From: Saururus chinensis
Lineage: Eukaryota; Streptophyta; Magnoliopsida; Piperales; Saururaceae
Reading direction: 5' to 3'
NCBI GenBank assembly: GCA_035235625.1
Contig: CP141147.1
Location: 22,426,756 to 22,490,755 of the forward strand
Length of the DNA stretch: 64,000 nucleotides
The translations under genes and the position numbers were made by a program. Shown here piece after piece: positions 11,821 through 23,284 of the stretch; within the stretch, counting starts at the first letter, position 1; every line of letters starts with the position of its first letter. The notes under the pieces were generated by a model. It did not search any database. It had not been told where the DNA came from and was given only the letters and a program-made list of their open reading frames with translations.

Positions 11821-13153
11821 TGTCACCGATGCATTGATAGATCATTGCCATTGCCCAATATAAGGATTAGAACATATGATGGCATATGTATTGTAATTCG
11901 TTGATTTTGATGAACAAAACTATGTCAAAACTTCATATATATTATTAGTCTTGAAGTCTGATTAGAATAATGTTGTGGTCTATCATATTTAAAATTAAAA
12001 GATTTGAAAAATAGGAGTGGATGCATTTTGAAGGTTCAAGGTTGAAGACTACATTGAATATCAAAGTTAAAAGGTATATTACACACACTCTCATACACAA
12101 ATTACTTAGATTTAAGTAGAAGTAATCCTTTAAAGTGATTTTCGAAGTTTTGGAAAAAGAGCTGACAAATCTCAAAAATAGTTCTTTAGAGATCATTTTT
12201 GAACAAATCATCCTAAAGGATGGATTGCTTGATGGATGATTTTTCATATTTTTTACTTGATGGATTGAATGATCGATTGCCAAGGCAAACAATTGATTGC
12301 TCTGTATTTTTTTTCAAACTAAATAGTTGAACATTCGATCGCACAAAGGAAACAATCAATCACTTCATGGTTTTGTTGTGTAGTTTAGAATTTTGGAATA
12401 GAGTCATTTTCAACTTGGGTTCATTGAACCCTAACCGACTTGAGACTCTATAAAAGGCCGATACTTGGTCAAAATTGAGGAGAGGAAACCCATTGTTTAA
12501 GAAGAGAAAAAGGGAGAGACTTTGTCTGTAGAGGTTTTCTAAATTCATCATAGTTTTTGTGAGAAAATTCTAATGGGTGAATGATCCAATAGTGATTGCT
12601 TAACCACTTCACACACATCTTGAGGAGTGCAGCAAGTTCATCATCAAGAAGTGATTGAAGAAACTGAAAGGAAAATCAACGATCAAAGAATGTCTTTGAT
12701 TGAGGAACAAAAAGAAGACGAAGATGGAACACGAAAAGGAAAATCTTCAAGGATTTGATGGTGGGAGAATCTAGAAGACCAATAACTAAGAGGACTGAAC
12801 AAAGAAAAGAGAGTTTTTTTTTGTGTGTTGAGTCGAAAGGTTGGTTGGTTGTTATTAGGTCTTATAAGTTCTTGATTGCTAGTGCATTGATTTGTCATGT
12901 GGAGGCTATCGTGGTTTTTTTAACTAGTTCAGGTTTTCCATGTAAAAATTTATTGTGTGAATGCTTGTATGATTGTGATGATTTCTTGGTAGATTTATCA
13001 TAGGTTGTGATTAAACATTAGATTTTCCACTATACAAAAAACATGCATTGTTAGAAAGAGGTCATATATCTTAATTCTTACTTTGTTCACAGTACTAGTT
13101 TTAAGAGCAATGTGGTGATCCAGTTTAGGGTTTTGATGGATACTAAACTCTCA
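11821..13153 (+). repeat. Ty1/copia-like 5' LTR, plus orientation
   Basis: It starts TGTCACCGATG and ends ATACTAAACTCTCA, the same ends as the minus copy at 6618-7717. A TATAAAAGG promoter-like box lies near 12450, followed by GAGAGGAAACCC. It precedes a copia gag frame by about 300 bp in the same orientation, as a 5' LTR should. I did not find a convincing tRNA-complementary primer site after 13153. The frames inside it have no recognised domains. Confidence 0.65.
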
Positions 13154-13448
13154 TGTGGTGGATGAAGATTTTGAGTCAATACTTGTGGTTTGTGATGAAA
13201 TTCATCATGCTTTGCATGCTTGATTCTATTGTGTTGTGCTAGACTTACTCAATTTTCCCTAGATTGGCTTGCTAGTAGTTAATTTGCTTGTGTTAGGAAA
13301 TTCCTCCTTTTCTAGTGCTAGAATTGCTTGCTTCTTGCTAGACTTGGTCTGAGTTGCCCTTGCTTTTCTTATATTGCTTTTGAGCAAATAAAGTTTTCTT
13401 CTTTATTGTGTTAGATTAGTTGTTTGATTTTACCATTTTAGTGTGAGA

Positions 13449-14935
13449 ATGTCAACCTCAAACAATAATATGGCTGAAGATGGGGACTTGAGAAATTCCA
13501 TGAATTGATCTCCAATATTTGATAACTAGAAATTTTATTATTAGAAAAATTGGATGATAGCCTTCAATTAAGCACTTGATGGCAATGCCTGGAAAGGAGT
13601 GATTAAAGGTTGGAGTCCACCCATGACTAAGGATAAGGATGGGAACTTAATTCTAAAATATGAATATGATTGGGATGAAAGTGAGACTAAATTTACAAAC
13701 TATAATAGTAAGGCCTTGAGTGCATTATTTAATGTTGTGGGAAAAGCTAGCATACGTTAATCTAAATTTGTACTCCATTAAAATTTCTTGGGATAAATTA
13801 GTGAAGTATAATGAGAAAACTGGCATGGTAAAAATCACTAAGTTACAGATGCTCACTTTGGAATTCAATAACATATTGATGAGTGAGGAGGAGACGATGT
13901 CTTATTACTGTGACAAAATTTCTGACATAGTAAACACATGTGACCAATTAGGAGAGCCCATACCTGACTATATAGTTGTGAGAAAGATCCTTAGTTCCTT
14001 GTCCTCTAAATTTAAAGCCAAGGTTGCTGTAATAAATGAATTTAAAAAAATAAACACCTTAAACATGGAAGAGCTTATAGGAATCTTGAGAACTTTTGAC
14101 ATGTAAGAAGAGTCATATGAGAATAAGAAAGAGTTGTTTGAGAAAATAAAAAGAAAACAAACAACACTAAAAACCATAAAGAAGATGTTCAAGAAACCTA
14201 AGGCTTTCAACACCGAAGAAAAAAATGATGAGAGTGAAACTAATATTGAACAATTAGTCTTTTTGCTAAGAAATTTTTTAAATCTTAGAACTTTAAGAGT
14301 GATAAGAGAGGACAATCTTCAAAGAGAAAACAAGGAGAGAGAAGGGATATAAGCTTAACAAATCTTACAAGGAGAAGATGAAGTGTTTTGAGTGTGGTAA
14401 ATTAGGACACTTTGCTACCGATTGCCTTAGTCATCAGCCTGATAGTTCTTATGAGGATAAACCTACAAGCCACATTCTCCGATGATAACTCTTCTGAGGA
14501 AGAAGAGTTGTGCATTTACATTACTTTCCATGTAAGTGTAAAGGGAGTTAATTCTTTTGAAGGGTCCTATGAGTCAAATTTTAGTGATTTGAACTCATTT
14601 CCTAGTCTAACATTTATTCAGACAATGAGAGGAGAAATTTCATTCAACAGGTCATGTTACAAACTAGAAAAACTAGGAAACTTGAGAGGCAATTTAAGAA
14701 AAAGGATAATAAACTTGAATATGTCTCTCAAGAGACAATCAAATTGACCAAGTTGAATAGAGAATTGGTGAGTGAGGTTGTTACCCTTAATGCAGAGCTT
14801 GAAAAGGCAGGAGAAGGATCTAGTGCTCTCAATAGATAATTTATGTCTTCTAAAGAGAAGCTAGATGACTTCAAGAGTGGGAGGAAGTCTTTGGAGACTA
14901 TGATTAACATTGGTCAAACAGATAGAAGGGCTTAG
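13449..14935 (+). pseudogene. Ty1/copia gag polyprotein fragment
   Basis: This is a decayed gag (capsid/nucleocapsid) of a plant Ty1/copia retrotransposon. It begins near 13449 with MSTSNNN. The N-terminal part retains ALDGNAWKGVIKGWSPP and the NYNSKALSALFNVVG segment typical of the UBN2/gag domain. It continues as SRLQ-like KITKLQMLTLEFNNI, EETMSYYCDKISDIVN and VRKILSSLSSKFKAKVAVI at 13840-14030. A CCHC knuckle, CFECGKLGHFATDC (C-x2-C-x4-H-x4-C), is intact at 14384-14425. A coiled, K/E-rich tail follows (LERQFKKKDNKLEYVSQE, then SSKEKLDDFKSGRKSLE). Stops and frameshifts are frequent. Protease, integrase and reverse transcriptase do not follow, so the element is truncated after gag. Confidence 0.87.
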
Positions 14936-17914
14936 GTTTTAAGACTTCAATGCTTACACTCATAGTCATACCTACTACCTTTGTGAAGGCCCGAGAGAGT
15001 CATCAAACCCCTAAGGTAATGCCCAACCCACCAAAGCCAAGAGGGAAAATGTTAAAATATAATTAAAATCTAGCTTAGTGGGAGTGTGTAACATTTATCG
15101 TAGAGACACCTACATTAGGTTTGAATACCCTAACAACCATCCTCACAAACCTAGCTCTAGAAGAAAGGTGAAGAGATTTCCAACACATGCAAAACCTAGA
15201 CTACCCCACCAAGTATATGAGCATAACATAAAGAGGGCATGAGTGAGAAAACTTGATCTTTGTGCATTGAAATTTTAAATAGGGAGGTTGAGCAAATTAC
15301 CTTTAAGTTGCCTTCATATCGAATGGCTAGGCAAAGCTAAAGAGTCACAAATCTCTAAGAGATATTTCCTTTTTGTCCCAAGTTGAATATTTCCTTAATC
15401 TTGGACATTAGCATGTTTTTAGGTTTATATTTCATTTTACTTTGTTTTCATGATTGTTTTTCTTCATAGGTTTTAAATAAATAAAGAAAAAAATGGGAAA
15501 AACTTTAAAAACATACAAAAAAAATTTGTTGTTGCCTATTGCTTTCATTGTAAGTTTTTTTTGTAGTTTTTGAATATGTTCAACTCTTGAATTACAAGTC
15601 ATTAACTAACTTTTAAGCTGAAACACCATGATGTGTGGTCAATATGCCTTAACTAAGAGTGGGTTCAATTCTCTTTTTCCTTATGTTGCAACTCTATGTT
15701 TTTCATTAAACTTGTACACATCATGTTAGAATCAAGTCAATTTATGAGTAAAAATTAAGAGAGAATTCTCAGACAAAAATTGACTTAGGAGTTTGGATTC
15801 TAGTAAATCTTCAAGTTTGCAACTTATTACTTCATCTTATTGTAGAAGGAAATTGTCCTAACAAAAATAATAGGGAAGGGCTACCTACATAGGTTATACT
15901 CGGCTAGTGTAAAAGCTTCCATTTACGTGAACTCAAACAAAATATTGGCAAAGAATTAAAAACATTGAATGATGAAAGTTGAAAGGATTCAGAAAAGGCC
16001 AAGCCCTAAAAAAATAAATTGAAAAAGGCAAAATAAATAATATAAAAAGACAAAGTCATAATAATTTTGAGTTTATTTTTTCTATGTTTTTAGAAATTGA
16101 TGTACATAGATTCTAGCTAAAGTGAGTATAAAGATGAAATTATGTCTTTATTAGAGTTTGGATGAGTTTGTCTCTTTTGAATAAAGATTCATGAGTGGAA
16201 GAGACAAGGGTTAAACATTGGTGGTTTCATCAAAAATAAATAAAAGAGGGTTAGAATCACAAACTAATGGAGTTGAATAATCTAAGGCAAGGTATAAATG
16301 ACCATAATCTATGTTTGTACTTAGATTAAGAATCAAATTAATGAAATTTAACAAGAGAGCTCAACATATGTTTGATTTTGATAAGTTATTTTTATTTTGA
16401 ATTCTATAGGTTGAATTGATGTGATTTTAACTGATAATGGTTGTTTTTTAATTTAGAGATTTCTTGTGATTTTTTTGGAATTTTTCAAAAATTTAAACAA
16501 ATAGCAATTTAAAAAACAATTGATTGCTAGGGTTGGGCGATCGGTCATTGGTCTTGTTGTATGTGCGAACATTTGGTTTTGGAAAAGTAGAAGCCTCATA
16601 ACCCCTCATTTAATCTCCGAGCACTTGGAAAAGCGGGATAGATACGATGGAAAATGATTTTCCTCATTTTTTAGTGGATTTATATGAAATATTCACATCA
16701 ATTTGAGGAATTTCATCGTGGCCAAGGTAAACCCCAAAATTAAAATTTTAATTTTTATAGTTTTTAAGTTTTTTTCAATGAATTTGAATTTGTAGGATTG
16801 TTTAGAATAACCATATCTACATTCCTTTCAAATTTCATATAATTTCATCTGTTTAAACTCAAGTTTTCAATGATTTTCACTTTGAGTTCTTTGCAGAAAG
16901 TTAAAAATTGGGGATTTTAAAATTTGTGGATTTCTATTTCAAACTGACTATAGGCGTAGTTATAAATCTTGTTCTATTCATTGAGAGCTATCATGTGCTA
17001 AAATTTGGGATTAATCGAGATAAATTTTTACCATGGGTATTTAAAAAATTAGATGAATTTCCAAATTTTAAAATTATTATAATTTTCTTGGATTTTTTCA
17101 TTGCCTTTATATTGACGAGGTTGTGATTCATAGAGTGAACAATGACTTTACCTAAAATTTGCCTTGGTTAATTAATCGATGATGCTTTGAGTCTTGACCC
17201 TAGTCTCAGATAGACTAATAGGGTTTGGGATAATTATTCTAAATCTTTGCTTGTTGGATAGGTTTCAGGATTGTTTGATGAGCTATTGATTTGGTCGTGT
17301 TATTCCACGTCTCCTTTGGAGGTAGCTCTACGTGAGCCTTTGCTCACAACAGATCTATCTAGGATCATTTAGTGTTTGGAGTATCTAAGATTTTGCTTGG
17401 TTGGCTTTTCTCGCCACTTATGTTTATGTGTAGTTATGGCCTATGGGGCATACCCTTCCACTCTAACGAGGTCCTTAAGGTCTATATTGGGTCATGGTAC
17501 TTCCTAGTGGATTTTAGGGTCTCACTATGGATGGTTCATTTTTAATAATGATTTGTGGTAGATGTATCATTTTTCACTTAGATTAACATTTGATGAGAAT
17601 GTTTGTCTTTGGGATTAGACAGGGTTATTAATTATTGAAAAAAATATTGTGAGATAACTAATGAGGCTATTTTTAATTGATTGTTCAACTAGAACAAGTG
17701 AAATAATGAAAGGACCTGCATAAAAAGGATGCTGGTTTAATGCACTTAACCATTGCAAGTATGATGTTATGCTTCATAATAAAGTGATAGTTTCTAAGCA
17801 GGAACTATGTACCAATCTTGTCAGCACTAACATTGGAGATGTTATCCAATGAGTACATAGGCAACTACCATACTGGTGATGTTATTTTGAAAATTTTTCT
17901 CTAAAGGGAGGAGA
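14936..17914. other. Decayed retroelement-derived and AT-rich sequence
   Basis: Up to about 15300 there is faint gag-pol-like continuation in plus orientation. From 15300 to 16650 I see only AT-rich sequence. 16680-17060 is the inverted relative of 9736-10267. From 17160 to 17600 a few coding-like words occur, without a traceable protein. Confidence 0.4.
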
Positions 17915-18070
17915 TATTCCTCCAAAGGGAGGCCGAGCTTGGTTTGAGCTCGAACTCAAACCCGAATATAATTTTAAAATAATATATATAATAAATAATA
18001 CATATATATGTATATATTATTTAAACATAATTATTAATTTAAATATACATTTGTGTTATATATGTAAATA

Positions 18071-18191
<121 letters not shown>

Positions 18192-18238
18192 GTGTGTGAC
18201 ACATAATCACATATATGTACCAATACCATGTATCATAT

Positions 18239-18434
18239 AATATATGAGACCCATTTATATGAGCCCAGGCTCACATGCGGTTGTGTTAGCCTAAGCATCG
18301 CACACCTTGGGATTTTGATCTAACTAGGTACATAACTTAGGGGGCACATTCTGCCCCCTTGGATCTCGATCTGACAGCCCATGATGATGGGTTCACACTA
18401 ATGTGCATGAGCTCAAACTCAAATAAGAAAATTC

Positions 18435-18439
<5 letters not shown>
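18239..18439. mobile_element. TA-flanked foldback element (Micron-like MITE), diverged
   Basis: Between two TA microsatellites lies a unit beginning ATGAGACCCATTTATATGAG followed by CCCAGGCTCACATG. Read in reverse it ends with a related GAGTTTGAGCTCATGCACAT. The left end is almost the same as the ends of the palindrome at 62684-62897 (ATGAGACCCGTTTATATGAG). It is more diverged and its arms pair poorly. Rice 'Micron' MITEs are known to sit inside TA microsatellites; membership here is inferred from structure only. Confidence 0.55.

Positions 18440-18502
<63 letters not shown>
18440..18502. repeat. (TA)n microsatellite
   Basis: About 31 TA units form the right flank of the foldback element, so that element sits between two TA arrays. 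Confidence 0.98.
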
Positions 18503-18505
<3 letters not shown>

Positions 18506-19226
18506 CTCATTAAATTGTAATGGATGTATAATTTCTATGTATGATATATATTTTTTAAAACTAAAAATTTTGGAGATACAAGCACTGAAAAAAGCATTAC
18601 ACTAGGGGGACCAACCTTAGTTTACAAAAAAATAATTAGAATATTTTTTCAAAAGCTGAAGCATGTCACTGGGACCAGCCTCAACATTTAGATTGTTTCT
18701 CTTTTACATGAACTTAGAATTTTTTAGGTATACTAAGGCCAAAGAATAGTTCTTTTATGAGTGATTCATAAGTATGTAAAGAAAAGAATATAAGAAGAAG
18801 TATGTGGTAATTCTACCCATGTGGTTTTCTATTTTCTGCATCTATTTTAGTGATTAAATGCACAAAAAGAGAAGAAAATGGTAATGCTACTTTTTTGGAG
18901 TATCTATAACTAAAACTCATTTGTCATAGTTTTCTTCTATCCAAGTGACTATAGTCAGTTGTTTGAGGTGCAATTGTAATACTTGTTGAAGTGTATTTAT
19001 TATCATTTAATAATAAAAATATCTTACTATGTGTGATACTTCATATTTTTTAGATTTAGATATATTTTACTTTCTTTTTAGTTCAAGCATAGTTTGAGCC
19101 TAGACTCGTGATTCACTTATTGCAGTTCAAGGTCGAGTGCAAGCTGGAGCTAAAATTTTCGAGCTTGAGTAGCTCGAGTTCAAGCTAAGCAAGCCCAATA
19201 CTCAGCTCGACTTGTTAACACCCCTA

Positions 19227-19638
19227 TGGATAACCTTGTAGCCACATAAAACATATGGATTTTATAATCCAAATTGAGAAGGGGGAGGAGATTTTTGCCA
19301 CGCAATGCTTATATTGCACTTTTAAAGAAACTCTTAATTAATTTAGAATTCAAGAGACTTAAAATATTACAATAATTTCTCCAATATGTATAACCTTGTA
19401 GCCACATAAAATATATGTATTTTATAATCTTAATTGGTTTAGAACTTATTAAAGTGAGAAGGGTCAAAGATTTTTGTCATAAAAATCCTAAATTACCACA
19501 TTATACAAAATATCATGTATGAACTCTTATTTAGGTATTAGGTAAGATAATTACTCTTGAAGCTCAATTTGCATATGCTAATATATGACTCTTAAATATA
19601 TGGAGTACAACATGTGTATTATGTGCATACACTTCTAA
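19227..19638 (+). mobile_element. Non-autonomous Helitron, 3' part
   Basis: The sequence belongs to a family also present at 38.3-38.9 kb and 61.2-64 kb (shared TTTAGAATTCAAGAGAC, TATAACCTTGTAGCCACAT, GAAGCTCAATTTGCATATG). It ends with a hairpin (GTGTAT...ATACAC) 4 nt before a terminal CTAA, followed by T. That is the Helitron 3' rule (hairpin, CTRR, insertion before T). The 5' end is not visible; the hAT-like element to the left abuts it. Confidence 0.65.
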
Positions 19639-21611
19639 TAGTCTTCACAACGTAGTGTCAATTTGCGATGTCAATCTGTACAAGGGGAGTAAGACTCTAG
19701 TATACCAATGTTGTAGATCGAGGAAAGCATCATAAATGGAAGGTGAACAAAGATGAAGTAGGGATGGAGTTCTAAATTATCAACTTGATTCTCAATCTGT
19801 TGTTAAAAACAACGGTATGTACAACTCAAATTTATAGAATTCATTCATTGCTGCTCCAATCCAATATGGGAGACCTAACTAGGAAAGAATTTAAAAAATT
19901 GATAATACCTTCAATTAAACATAAAGTACTAGGAATCCTAACTAAATTAGAAAAGCAATGAAGCAAAAAAATTAAACTCCTTCAAAAGTTGGACATAAGA
20001 ACTGGTCGAATGGGCCTAGCCCTTAGTAGGTCTTGCCCCTTGGGTCATAACAAGTTCTTGATGGAAGACTTTCTAAAGAACTAGACAAAGTGAATTAAAA
20101 GAATAGATGAAGAGAAGTTTGAAAGGTTTCTCCAGTTCAAGCTGGATCAGCTGCCATGACTCTAGCCAGACACCAAAAAAAATCGTAGTGAAGGCGTCTC
20201 CTCAGTCAGCTCTTAGAGGTCTGTTATGTTGTCTCGTCTGCACTTCTCATGACTTCGTTGATCCCGTCTCTTACCTATTCAACTGCCAACAATGTTACTT
20301 CTTATGTACCTTTGTGTTCAACTTCTCAAATGAGAAGCCTCAAAGAAGGGAATGCAAATTGAAGAGGTCGTAAAAACCGAAAGGAGGACCTAACACATAG
20401 AATTATCCAGAAATGATATAATTATTTCAATCTCTTTAAAAAAATTTGACACCAGCGGTATAGAATGGAGATATAAGATCCGTTCAAACTCTAAATTGTT
20501 AAAAAAGTCACTTAATGACCATGATTTAGTGTTAAAGAAAATTATACTGTAATATAAAGCAAATTGAGTTACTATAAAATTTTGCCAAACTTCTAATGTT
20601 CCTTTATATTTGCCCTCAATAACATTAAATGTAAGTTTGAATTTGTAATTGATATGAGGCATTTTAGTAAAATTATCTACTTAAGATTCATTTAGATGAC
20701 CACACATTGATGATTTGACATGATCACTACTTTTCATGTTATGATGATTTTAACTTGGTAAGTTTCTATCTTACACTCTTAAACTCATATTTGCGCACTC
20801 TTAGTTGAAAAGCTCTTGACAAGGTCTATAAAATGAAATCCCATATGGGCATATTTTGTCAAACTTTTTTTATGAATACCACACATATAACACACACTTC
20901 ATGATTACAATTTTTTTATTTTTAACTATATTACACATGTACAAATTCATGTATATTTGATGTCATTGGAAAACTCCCGAAAAGCACTATCAAATAAAAT
21001 TTACCCCTAAACTAATCTTAAATATGAATGACAAGCTCCATGGTAAATATTTTTTTGACTATTGTCTTCACCAATCTATGAAACTAATATTAAGCATATA
21101 ATATTTACTCACGGTTACCTACTACAAGTGAATATAGGTTCTTATAGTACTTAGAATTATATATGAGAGGTGGTAGTATCAAGTCAACCTGAGAAACTCT
21201 ATCTCAGGTTGAATTGTTTAGAGGGCTCATTTTGTGAGCTACTGTTAAATAGGGGTATGGGACCAAGGGGATGTGTGGCAAATAATGTGAAAATGAGATT
21301 AATACATTTTATGTCAATTTTAATTAGTGTGACCCACTCATCAAGGTAGGTCAAGGATTCAACCCCAATCAATGGTTTAAATTTTACGTGGTTTAAATTA
21401 ATGGGCCACACATATTAAAATAACCCCAAATTTAGTAGACTCCCATCTTCAAATGAGATCTTTAAGTTTTAATTGGTTCCACACCTATCTTATAACTCTA
21501 AATACCCAAATTAGAAAATGTAATTTATACCATTGATTTGATAATAAGATTAAAGTGGCATGATGAAGGGGGTCCATATGACCAAATGGGCTCAAAATTT
21601 ATGGCCACATA
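19639..21611. other. Non-coding sequence, nothing recognised
   Basis: Mixed AT-rich sequence with no domain-bearing frame. The frame at 20107-20373 has no recognisable motif and ordinary non-coding composition. No terminal repeats could be bounded. Confidence 0.4.
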
Positions 21612-22498
21612 GGGTATGTTTGGATTGGTAGAAACCAAGAGAAAGGGAAATGAACAGAGAAAGTGAATCTGGGTGAAAAAGAAACTAAGAGATTCCAAAA
21701 ATATTTATATATTTGGTTGCACCAATGTTGATATAGAAAATTAAAATTTAAATTCACCAATAGTAGTAGTGATGGTGGAGTTAACCATAGTGGTGTGGGT
21801 AGTAGTGGCGGCAGCAATATAGTAGTATGAGTGTTGGTGGTAGTGGTGGTGGTAGAGGCGATGATGGTGGTAGTAGTGGGGGTGGCAAGATGGCGGGTGT
21901 GGCAATGGTGTGGCGATAATAGTGGTTGCAACAGTGATGGTGGTGGTGCAGGCAAGAGTGGCAGCGGTGGTGAGGGTAACGATGGTGGTGGAGGCAGTGG
22001 TGGTGGCAAAGTGGCAGTGATGATGGTAGCGGGGTGGCGACAATGGATATAGTAGTGTCGGCAACAATGATAATAGTAGTGGCATTGGTGGTGGTGGCAA
22101 CAATAGCAATATCAGCAATAATAGTGACATCGGTGATGGTAGTAGTTGTAGCGTCAAGGGTGGTGATGGTAGTGGTTGTAGCGTCAAGGGTGGTGATGGT
22201 CATAGTGGTCGTGACAACGGTAGCAAGAACGGCAATGGTAGAGGCATAGTGACGATGGTGACAGTAATAAGAGTGGTGGCAATACAATAAAGTAAACACT
22301 GCATAAGTCTTTAATATGAAAATTTTCTCCTAAAATTTATAGGTTGCAAAGAAAAAATATTTTGGCCTAATTTTTTACCTCTTTTGTCTCAATTTTTACT
22401 TTAATTTTTCTTTCAATGTTTCACCAAACAATAAAATTTAAAAAAATTTAAAAATATTCTTTTTACATCCCCCACTTTCTACTAATCCAAACTTACCC
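21612..22498. mobile_element. Putative TIR element carrying a trinucleotide-repeat core
   Basis: The left end GGGTATGTTTGGATTGGTAG and the reverse complement of the right end, GGGTAAGTTTGGATTAGTAG, agree at 18 of 20 positions. Both arms continue with AT-rich sequence resembling each other in inverted form. GGG(T/C)NTGTTTGG termini are common in plant PIF/Harbinger- and Mutator-like MITEs. The immediate flanks (ATA left, TTA right) do not give a clean target duplication, so the superfamily is open. The interior is mostly a GGT/AGT-rich repeat. Confidence 0.6.
21762..22285. repeat. Imperfect GGT/AGT/GAT trinucleotide array
   Basis: About 520 bp of interrupted trinucleotides (GGT, AGT, GCA, GAT). 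A 33-bp unit with GTAGTGGTTGTAGCGTCAAG is duplicated at about 22140-22200. Long frames open on both strands (V/M- or G-rich on plus, T/H/P-rich on minus) purely because of the repeat. They are not genes. Confidence 0.9.
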
Positions 22499-23000
22499 TT
22501 ATTTTTTATGTTGCTTTTATTTTCTTTTGACTAACTCTCAACAAATATTAACAAAATCTATATTTTAAAAATCAACCTATTAAACTATTTTATCCAGTTG
22601 ACTTTGCGCTTACTTTTCTCTATTATATAAATATGCAATTTACAATTATTATAATTTTAAAATATATATTATAACTATAGGATAAAAGGGATACCTTTAT
22701 TCAAAACATACTAGCAATATATATTATAATAAATAAATTTAAAAAAAGATAAGGAACTTATCTTACAAGTATTTTATTCAAAATATATTTATGAGATTCG
22801 AAAAGTAGATGACTTTTCTATTAACCAAAGCCATTACTAGAGTGAAGGGTAGAGAACCAGAGCAACCTCCTCCAATCCTATGAGTACGAAATTCGATCAC
22901 AGCTAATCCAAAATAGATTCATATGAATCCCTTGGAAGCTAGCTCCACTGGGAAAATGCACATAGTGCTTTCATAGTCAGCGAAAAAAAACAGGAAATGT
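22499..23000. other. AT-rich spacer downstream of the OSCP gene
   Basis: No coding frame or repeat recognised. Sequence nearer 23000-23284 would be the 3' untranslated region of the minus-strand gene. Confidence 0.4.
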
Positions 23001-23284
23001 ATTCACGATAGAAACGTGCTTATTGCACTAAAAATGTCAACGAGAAAAGAAATTATGCCAAATTATGGAGTAGCGTGCATCACACAGCAAGAGATATCTG
23101 AATTAATCAGACAAATGAGCTCCTGTGTCCTTGGACATCCTTATATTTTGCTTATTAACTGGGGAAGGCAACCCATGAAAGAACCAACGCTATCAAGAAA
23201 AATATCTTTCCAAAAGTGCAAATGCCACAAGAAACCAAAAGGGGGATAAAGTTTCCCAGCATCCCAGGACGATTTTACACAAAT

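Noticed and set aside
20107..20373. 88-residue plus frame with several cysteines
   Set aside because: Cysteine spacing matches no finger I know; the surroundings are non-coding and there is no splice-supported extension.
21599..22299. Long T/H/P/L-rich minus frames and V/M/G-rich plus frames
   Set aside because: All arise from the GGT/AGT triplet array, which has few stops on either strand; no domain or start context.
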